Below, piece by piece: positions 56,570 to 64,000 of a DNA stretch of 64,000 nucleotides. Origin of the DNA: Mercurialis annua. Taxonomy: Eukaryota; Streptophyta; Magnoliopsida; Malpighiales; Euphorbiaceae. Where the stretch lies: assembly GCF_937616625.2 (NCBI RefSeq), contig NC_065570.1:7636001-7700000 (forward strand). Reading direction: 5' to 3'. A program made the translations under genes and the position numbers. The notes below the pieces were generated by a model. It saw only the letters and a program-made list of their open reading frames with translations, searched no databases and was not told where the DNA came from. Numbering within the stretch: position 1 is the first letter of the stretch; every line of letters starts with the position of its first letter.

Positions 56570-58052
56570 ATGTCTCTCCAAATCCCAAACCCTAACCCTA
56601 GACTTCCACCACCACTAAACCACCATACACCGGCCGCCCCATCCTCCCAACAATTCCCGTCACCACCTCACCAAACAGCCAACCTTCCCCCAGTCTTTTA
56701 CTTCGAGAATTACCCGGATAACTGGACGTATATCAACCTCCAACAAGCTTTTCTGAAGTTTGGAGTCGCAGGAAGAGTTTCTTTGGCCCGGAAAAGAAAC
56801 GTCAGGAATAAGAGATTCGGTTTCTTCAGACCTAATCCCGAGGAGGATTTTTCTACTGTTCGATCAAGACTCAATTCAGTCAGTATTGGGTATTACAGGA
56901 TAAGGGCATTCGATGCCAGATTCCCCTCTAGGGTTTCACAGGATTCTCCTCCACAGGCTCCTCGCAGGATTGTTCAAACTCAGACTCGAATTGAGAGACC
57001 GGCTATTCGTGATAACAGGAGCTATGTCCAAGCAGTGCGTAATGAACCTATCATCCTCTCGCAAAAGAATGTTTCAACAGAAGATTTTTCGGACTCTTTG
57101 ATTGTGGTAGTGAAAACCATGTCCCAATTGTTGCAAGTATCGTCGTATTTACAGCATAAAGGAGTAGTTTATGATTCTTTTTCTTTTTTGGGAGGAGCTG
57201 AAATCATTATCAGATTTGGTTCAAAAGAGACGAGAACAGTTTTCGAAAGAATCACGTTCCCTTCATTATCGTTTTTCTAGAAGCAATGGGAGATATGTTT
57301 GGATCAACGTTATGGGACTACCCCTTTGTGCATGGGAAGAGAGTTTGTTCATGCAAATTGGGAAAAGATTTGGTGCCCCAATCACAGTGCACCAAATGGT
57401 TCTATCAAGAGACAGGCTTGATATGGGTTCGATTCTTATTTCGACCACGCTGGGATTAATTCAGGAATCACTTCCTTTATTGATTGAAGGGCAACAGTTT
57501 ATGCTTAATATTTCAGAATATGACCTTCCGATTGCTTTGGATGAATGGGAGGATCATCCTTCATCAGATTCCTCTGATGATTCGGGTAGCGTCAAGAGTT
57601 CTTTTTCAGTTAAGGATTGCCGAGCTGATCAATCTGATGCCCAAACAGATGAGGTCCGTTCAGTTCGTGTTACTTCAGCTGTGTCATCTCCAGGTTTTAT
57701 CATGAAGCCTTCTCATCATAATTCTGATTTAGGAGCAACAACTAAAACTGCAGACTTAGCAGCTAGAGTGAATGCTTCTTCTGATCATACACCAGTGTCA
57801 TTCATGGGTTTTATAGAGCAGAAGCGTAAAATCAAAAAAATAGACCATACTGGTCTTGTTTGCTCCACGGATTCTGACAGTCCGGACATCAGAAATATGA
57901 ACACTGTGAACTCAGCTGCAGCAGAAAAAAAGAGAAAGGAGATGGAAGCTCGTAACACATGGCTTGTCGGGTTGCAATTGGGGTTATTTTCTCCAGATCA
58001 GGAAGAAGGAATCGTCCAACTTCTTTCGCAGGGAATCGCTTCAGAGGGTTAG
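56570..58052 (+). pseudogene. LINE ORF1: RNA-binding protein, one frameshift
   Basis: The start MSLQIPNPNPRLPPPLNHH is proline-rich. An RRM-like domain follows (VFYFENYPDNWTYINLQQAF ... NKRFGFFRPN). Near 57240 the frame shifts: the first frame stops at 57280 (FPSLSFF), while the continuation is in another frame (SRSNGRYVWINVMGLPLCAW), a DUF4283-like segment that ends at 58052. A single-base indel explains it. ORF1 proteins of this type bind the LINE RNA. Confidence 0.85.
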
Positions 58053-58096
58053 TCCTCTGCTTGCGGCTTCTTTTTTCCAGGTTTTATCCATTTCTT

Positions 58097-61000
58097 ATGT
58101 CAGACAACTTTAATTTCGTTTCATGGAACTGTCGAGGGGGTTTGTCTTTTGCAAGAAAACATCGCTTTATTCGTTCGCTCGTGTCTTCTAATAATCTTTC
58201 TTTGTTGGGTCTTATCGAAACAAAAAAAGAGATTTTTGATGATTTTAGTATTCGTTTTCTGTGGCCGCACTTGGATTTTGATTATTGTTTTGTTCCATCT
58301 ACTGGTGCTTCGGGTGGTTTGTTATGTGTTTGGAATTCGAAAACTATTTCTCCGTCGAGAATTGTTAAAACTACAAGATGGATTAGTTTGGATTTTATTT
58401 GGGGTGGTTTGAATGTTAGATTTATTTTGGTTTATGCGAGCAATTGCCCAAGAGAGCGAGCTTCAATGTGGGTTGACATTCTTCCGGAGTTGAGTCTGGA
58501 CTTTACCTGTATTCTTGTTGGTGATTTTAACGACATTCTAGACCCTTCAGAGCGTTTTAACTGTAGTGGGTTCTCCTCTTCTATGCTGGAATTTTCGGAA
58601 TTTATATCCAATTCTAACTTGTTAGAAGCTTCGTTACAAGGCAGGTTATTTACGTGGCTGAACAGTATTGCTAGATCAAAAATTGACAGGTGTTTTTTAT
58701 CTTCTTCTGCTTTTTCTTCTTGGCCAAATCACATCTTGAAAGCTTTGCCTAGATCGTATTCGGATCACGTTCCTATTCTTTTCAGCTCGGAAGTGTCTAC
58801 TGATTGGGGTCCTAAACCATTCAAATCCATTAATGCTTGGTGGAGTCACAAAGAATTCAGTTCTTTTGTTGCAGATACTTGGTCTTCTATCTCCCTTAGA
58901 AAGCCTAATGCGAATATTGTGATTAAGCTGAAGGAGTTCCGAAAGTTGCTGAAAGTTTGGAACAGGGAAATCTTTGGCAATCTAGATAATCGTCTAGCTG
59001 ATGTGCAGGCAGCAATTGTGGACTTGGAAGCAGGCTCGGATTCTCAAAGCCTTTCTGAAGCAGACGGTGCTAGGTTAGCAGACTTCCGGTTTGAGTTCAA
59101 TCAGATTTCTAAACATTTAGAGTCTCTTTGGCATCAAAAATCAAGGTTAAACTGGCATTTAAACGGAGACAGAAATACCAAGTACTTTCATACGGTGGCT
59201 ACCATGCATTCGAAGAGTAATTTGATTTCTGAATTTCTTATTGATGGCGTCGTTTATACTTCTCCTGCAGATATTAAACATCAGATCCATTCCTTCTACA
59301 AGAATTTGTTTAAACGGACGTTTTCTATTCGATTTACTTTGGATAGTCTTCCTATCAAGTCCCTTTCTGACTTGCAGGCTGCCGCGCTTTCGATACCTTT
59401 CTCTGAGGAAGAGATTTTTTCCACGCTCACGAGCTGTGATGACAATAAAGCGCCGGGACCGGATGGATTTAATTATTTTTTCTACAAAAAAGCTTGGAAG
59501 ACGTTCAAGAATGATTTTATCGCCCTCTTTGGTGATTTTTTTACTTTGGTAGCTTTTCCTATTGGAATTAATACGGCTTTTCTTGTGTTGATTCCTAAGT
59601 TCCATGGTGCTACGGATATTAAAGATTTTCGACCAATTAGCTTGATTAATGGAGTTTTTAAGCTCATTTCGAAGGCTCTAGCTAATAGACTATCTCCGGT
59701 TCTTCCTCTAGTTATCTCTGAAAATCAATTTGGATTCATTAAAGGGAGGAGTATTCATGATTGCCATATGATTGCCTCAGAGATTATTCACTTAATTAAA
59801 CGGCGAAAGGAAAAAGCTTTTCTTATTAAGCTTGATTTCAAAAAAGCTTTTGATTCTATTTCTTGGCAATTATTTTGCAGGTGCTCAGGAGAATGAATTT
59901 TGATAGTAAATGGAATAGTTGGATTACCTCGTGTTTCGACTCTGCGCAACTTTCTGTTCTCCTCAATGGATGTCCGACGGAAAATTTTTTCATGGAAAAA
60001 GGTGTTCGCCAAGGAGATCCTATTTCTCCTATGCTTTTTGTTTTAGCTGTGGAAAGTCTTCGAGCAATTTTTGCAAAAGCCTGCTCATTGGGAATGCTCT
60101 CTGGTATTCGGGTAGATGGTCTAGTTGAGGATCTCTCCATCCTTCAATTTGCAGACGACACTCTCTTATTCTTTCCTTGTGACTTGGACATGGTTGCAAA
60201 TCTGCTGCGTATTCTGCGTTGTTTTGAGTTGATCTCCGGTTTGAAAATTAATTACCAAAAATCGTCTATTATTGGTATTAATGTTGATGCAGCTTCTCTA
60301 GCTCAAGCTTCTGACATCCTTAAGTGTAAAATAGATGAGTTGCCGATAACTTATCTTGGCCTTCCGCTTTCGGATAGAGCTGTTAGCTCTAAACAGTGGG
60401 ATCCTGTTATTTCGAATTTCTCAGTTCAGCTGTCTTCATGGAGAGGTAATTTATTGTCTCCTGCGGGAAGATTAACTCTTATTAAATCTGTCCTTTGCAG
60501 TTTACCTGTGTATTTCCTTTGCACCTTTCGAATCCCTCAGTCTGTGATTGTTTACTTAGAGCGGATCATGAGAAGGTTTTTGTGGACTGGGAATTCTATT
60601 AACAAAGGTTTCAGTAAAGTGGCTTGGTCAGACGTTTGTGTTCCTTATTCTTCTGGAGGTCTTAATATTACTTCTTTGCGTCTCAAAAATCAGTGCTTAT
60701 TAATGAAGTGGATTTGGAAATTATTGACTTCGGATAGGAACTCGATTTGGTTTTCTGTTATTTCTAATAGCTCATCTATTGTTTCCGGTTTTGATATAGA
60801 CTTGGCTAATCCTTCTCATCTCTCACACATTTGGAAGGGAATTGTTAATTCTTGTGTTAACAACAGTGACCTTTGGAATTGTTTCAAGGATTCAATAGTT
60901 ATGATTTTGGGAGATGGCAATACTATTCGATTTTGGAAGGATAATTGGACGTCGGCTCCGCTGAATCAAACTTTCCCTGACCTGTTTCGTCTCTGCCGCA

Positions 61001-61761
61001 ATAAAGACGCTATTGTTGCTGCTGTTTTCAATTCGGATGCTCTGCAATTCACGGGCTTCTCCTGGAACCGTCATCTTCGTCTTGGGGAGCAGCAACGCTT
61101 TTCAGAATTGCAACAGCTACTGCCACAGGGAGCTGCTCTTCGGGTTTTGCCGGACAAGCCAGTTTGGTGCAAAAATCAGCATTACACTTCGGCATCAATG
61201 GTGGAGCTGCTGAATTTAAAGTTTAACATCAGGCCTTGTGGCTTTCTCTTGAAGCATATTTGGAAAGAAAATGTTCCACCTCGGATACAATTCTTTGTTT
61301 GGTTGCTAGCTAGAGATCGCATTTCTTCTAAAGTTAATTTAGTTAGGCGAAGAGTTCTTAATTCTGATTCAGTCTCCTGCTCCATTTGCTCTGAGGAAGA
61401 ATCGGGTATTCACATTATCTTGCATTGCCGATTCGCTTGGAATTTTTGGTCGACTTTATTATCTAAGGGTAATGTTAGCTGGGTGGCTCCGGGATCTCTT
61501 GATGAATTTTACACTCATTGGATTTCAATTTCTGTCGGTAGGCATCGCAAGCTTTGGAAGTTATTTTGGTTTTATGGAGTATGGCACTTATGGAAGGCTA
61601 GGAACAGACGATTATTTGAAAACGAAACAGTAGATGTTAATTCTTTGATTTACATGACTGTTTGCAAAGCAGTTGAGTTTCATAAGTCGCAAGATCAAGG
61701 ATTTTTTTACTCGGGCAATGATGTCTTTAGATGCTTTGAGTTCTTTTGTAATTTTTATTAG
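58097..61761 (+). pseudogene. LINE ORF2: endonuclease/reverse transcriptase, one frameshift
   Basis: It starts MSDNFNFVSWNCRGG and has an apurinic-type endonuclease domain (LIETKK, VGDFND, SDHVPI). The reverse transcriptase follows (NKAPGPDGFN, FRPISLING, NQFGFIKGRSIHD, IKLDFKKAFDSISW). At about 59865-59880 the frame shifts by one base. The rest continues with LLNGCPTENF, GVRQGDPISPMLF, the catalytic FADD (about 60152) and TYLGLPL, and ends with the zinc-binding domain (CSICSEEESGIHIILHC). Apart from that one shift the 3.7-kb frame is open. Confidence 0.9.
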
Positions 61762-61856
61762 TTATTTTCTGTTTTAATTTTTCTTTTGCCATCCATTATT
61801 TGTGGATGTGCTAATATATTGATCATTTCTCCAAAAAAAATTATACTAATTAAAAA

Positions 61857-62048
61857 CGATGGGAGCAGTTTATAAAGCATCTTTTAAGCTTCAAAGTGAC
61901 AATATATTCTGATCAAAATCTGACATGGGTGATGGAGATGCCTATATATAGATTATTTAAGCATGGTCCATGGATGCATAATCATATACATATATATGTA
62001 TATATATATATATATCCAATATTAGTAGCTACTGAATGAATGTAATGA
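61857..62048. other. Spacer with short TA run
   Basis: Contains a TA microsatellite of about 30 bp at 61985-62015; otherwise nothing recognised. Confidence 0.5.
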
Positions 62049-62057
62049 TAAATTAAT

Positions 62058-63421
62058 GGGAAAAGGGGCAAATATGCCCCTAATGTTTATAGTGAGGAGC
62101 TGATATGCCCTTGATGTCATTAAAGGTGTAATAAAGCACCTAACGTCTTTGAAAAGGGACAGAAAAGCCCCTCATTTTAACTGAGTGCTAACTTCCGTTA
62201 ACAAAAGCTTACATGGATATAATTAATCCTACGTGGACTAAAAGCATAACACCACGTCATCATTGTTGTATCTATCTTCTTCTTCAATTCTTGAGCTACA
62301 TAATTCACTGTACACAAATTCTTTTAAAACTTCAAAAATTTAGAATCAAAATATCCAAAAGTTTAGCAATTTCAAAACAAACTCGGTTGATGCCAGTACC
62401 ATACTCAAACAAGATAAAAGCATTACATTGGGTTTTTTCATTCGTTTCCGTAGTCATATAGAACTTTAAATCATAATTGTTGAGTTGAACCTTCTTCACT
62501 TTATAATAAAATTACAATATTTTGATTAATTATATAGTAGTCGAAATCTGAGAAACTAACAGTTTTCTCTAAATAATCATATGAATAATTACAGGCATCA
62601 AACATGTAAAAGAAAGAAAAACAGAGCAACTAATCTTCCAAGCTTCATGCATGTATCTATCATTTTGTTTGAATTACAAATTCAAAGAAGTGAAGAACCC
62701 AAACTTTCCCTATCACCAACAGAAAAGCAAGTACCTTTCATCCCCACCACGGCTTTGAATTTGATTCGGGCTTTCACTTACAGCACCTTTAGGCTTAAGA
62801 TGATGTTACAACATCGCTGCTGTGGTTGTTACCGCCGCCTGGCACTTCATGGTGGCGGTGCGCCGGCGCTTATGACCGCCTAAAGCTTGATCCATCGGAA
62901 AGTCTTGTGACGTATTGAATATTTATGGGTCCTACCACTGGTGGTCGTGAAAATTGTTGCCGTGGTGGTGGTGGTTAAAGCATTGACGCTAGTGGCGGTG
63001 GTTTCTAAGGCAGATTTCTTCTTTTATGGCTGGCTTTATGGCCGTCGAGAGCTTGATAGGAGAATTTTGAGAAGGAAAGTTGTAATCTATTTAGTTAATG
63101 CAGCTAAATAATTTACTAATTAGTAGTTTATCCAATTTAGATATGAGTTTAGGTGGCTCTTTTCTCATGTGAGTAATGAAGAATTGAATGATTAATAATT
63201 GAAGAAGAAGATAGAGACGATTACGTGTTTTATTTATTTAGTCCACGTAGGATTAATTCTATCCATGTAAGCTTCTGTTAACGGAAGTTAACTCTCAGTT
63301 AAAATGAGGGGCTTTTCTGCCCCTTTTCAAAGACATTACGTGCTTTATTGCACCTTTAATGACATTAAGGGCATATCAGTTCCTCACTATAAACATTAGG
63401 GGCATATTTGCCCCTTTTCCC
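62058..63421. mobile_element. Mutator-like element (Pack-MULE candidate)
   Basis: Inverted arms of nearly 190 bp start GGGAAAAGGGGCAAATATGC and end GCATATTTGCCCCTTTTCCC. The 9-bp TSD TAAATTAAT is exact (62049-62057 and 63422-63430). The core contains a GC-richer stretch (62740-63060) with GGTGGTGG/CCGCCGCC words, quite unlike the AT-rich surroundings. A frame at 62581-62883 (100 residues) covers part of it but matches no known family. Confidence 0.88.
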
Positions 63422-63430
63422 TAAATTAAT

Positions 63431-64000
63431 TAAAAACAGGTGGGTGAACAGACAAGTTGCATAAAACGACAGACATACTCATTCTCAAATGATGGTAGAT
63501 CCGCATTAAATGGGTTCACGTATTCTCATGCAGATTATTATTCGTTAATTAAATTATCATTAATTAGTATAAATGACAAGAAAAAGTACTGTTAGCAGTT
63601 GACTTCACAGGCTAGCTGTTGGAGTAAGCCTTTCTACTTTTTAATTGTTTTTTTATTCCTTTAATTAAGCTATTTTTTCAATTTTTAGTCTACGGATGAC
63701 GTTATAAATTCGGTCTATCTAATTTTTTTTATTATACAGTAGTTTTAATATTCACCATTTTCTTTATCATATAAGGAAAAACAAGCAAATATGGCTCCAT
63801 AGTTTAGTGCGGGAGTAAATAGGCTTTTTTAATTTTTCGATCTATAACTAAACTCCTTTAAAATTGGCATCTAAACCTCTCTATCAAACAGAGTTAATAA
63901 AATACTATCTGCTATTACTCTCTGTCTACGTGTAATGTCCATATCATTTTTCATGTGGCCAAAATAGGCAAATATGCTCCTATAGTTTACGGCAGAGTAA
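63431..64000. other. Right-edge spacer with a possible MITE arm
   Basis: Nothing coding. At 63786 and again at 63970 the words GCAAATATGGCTCCATAGTTTA and GCAAATATGCTCCTATAGTTTA recur (the second at the window edge). This suggests repeated MITE-type ends that cannot be bounded here. Confidence 0.35.

Larger units (their letters stand above)
56549..61840 (+). mobile_element. Near-complete plant LINE (L1 clade), two ORFs
   Basis: The element is bounded by the exact 16-bp TSD TTATACTAATTAAAAA (56533-56548 and 61841-61856) and ends in a short A-run (61833-61840). It holds ORF1 (56570-58052) and ORF2 (58097-61761) in the usual order. Only two frameshifts are visible. The leader before ORF1 is only about 20 bp, so the 5' end is either naturally short or slightly truncated. 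There is no RNase H domain after the zinc-binding region. Confidence 0.93.

Overview
The window is plant nuclear DNA, almost certainly from a eudicot. It has intron-containing genes with GT-AG introns, plant-specific gene families, very AT-rich spacers, and a dense population of plant-type transposons (CACTA, hAT, Mutator-like, PIF/Harbinger, Stowaway, Helitron, LINE, SINE, Copia, Gypsy). I cannot name the species from the sequence alone.

Five host genes are well supported. (1) Urate oxidase (uricase), 8 exons, + strand, 5798-7611, ending in a peroxisomal SKM tripeptide. (2) An intronless A20/AN1 stress-associated zinc-finger protein, - strand, 15931-16395, with a truncated second copy at 7945-8307. 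(3) A DUF688 protein of unknown function, - strand, 20984-21829. (4) A complete ETO1-like BTB/TPR protein, 4 coding exons, - strand, 22591-27458. (5) An intronless secreted subtilase, + strand, 51090-53423. They share no obvious pathway and are ordinary neighbours on a plant chromosome.

Nearly everything else is mobile DNA, and many copies have exact target-site duplications (TSDs). 1-5.5 kb: a Gypsy LTR end, two Stowaway MITEs, a three-level nest (Mutator-like MITE containing a hAT containing a Mutator-like element with a captured exon), and a pogo/Lemi-like element. 9-15.5 kb: a Stowaway-like element with a MITE inside it, then two related Mutator-like elements end to end, full of ATGTATC-type repeats, one carrying a CACTA element. 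17-20.6 kb: a MITE, a CACTA remnant, and a LINE insertion with a textbook 5' inversion. 28-29 kb: a Mutator-like element with a palindromic GTCCTCCC array. 31.8-34.3 kb: a complete non-autonomous Copia element. 34.5-50.7 kb: LINE, hAT and PIF pseudogenes, SINEs, a CACTA element with a duplicated end, a Helitron-like copy and an unknown retroposon. 54-55.7 kb: a LINE fragment split by a Tourist-like MITE, and a Helitron. 56.5-61.8 kb: a near-complete LINE with only two visible frameshifts. 62-63.4 kb: a Mutator-like element with a GC-rich core.

The most noteworthy structures are the triple nest, the paired ATGTATC-repeat Mutator-like elements, the twin-primed LINE, the 150-bp duplication across a CACTA terminus, and the unidentified 0.7-kb poly(A) retroposon. 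All positions were worked out by eye; splice sites and TSDs were checked base by base, while repeat family names rest on terminal motifs and TSD length rather than database searches.
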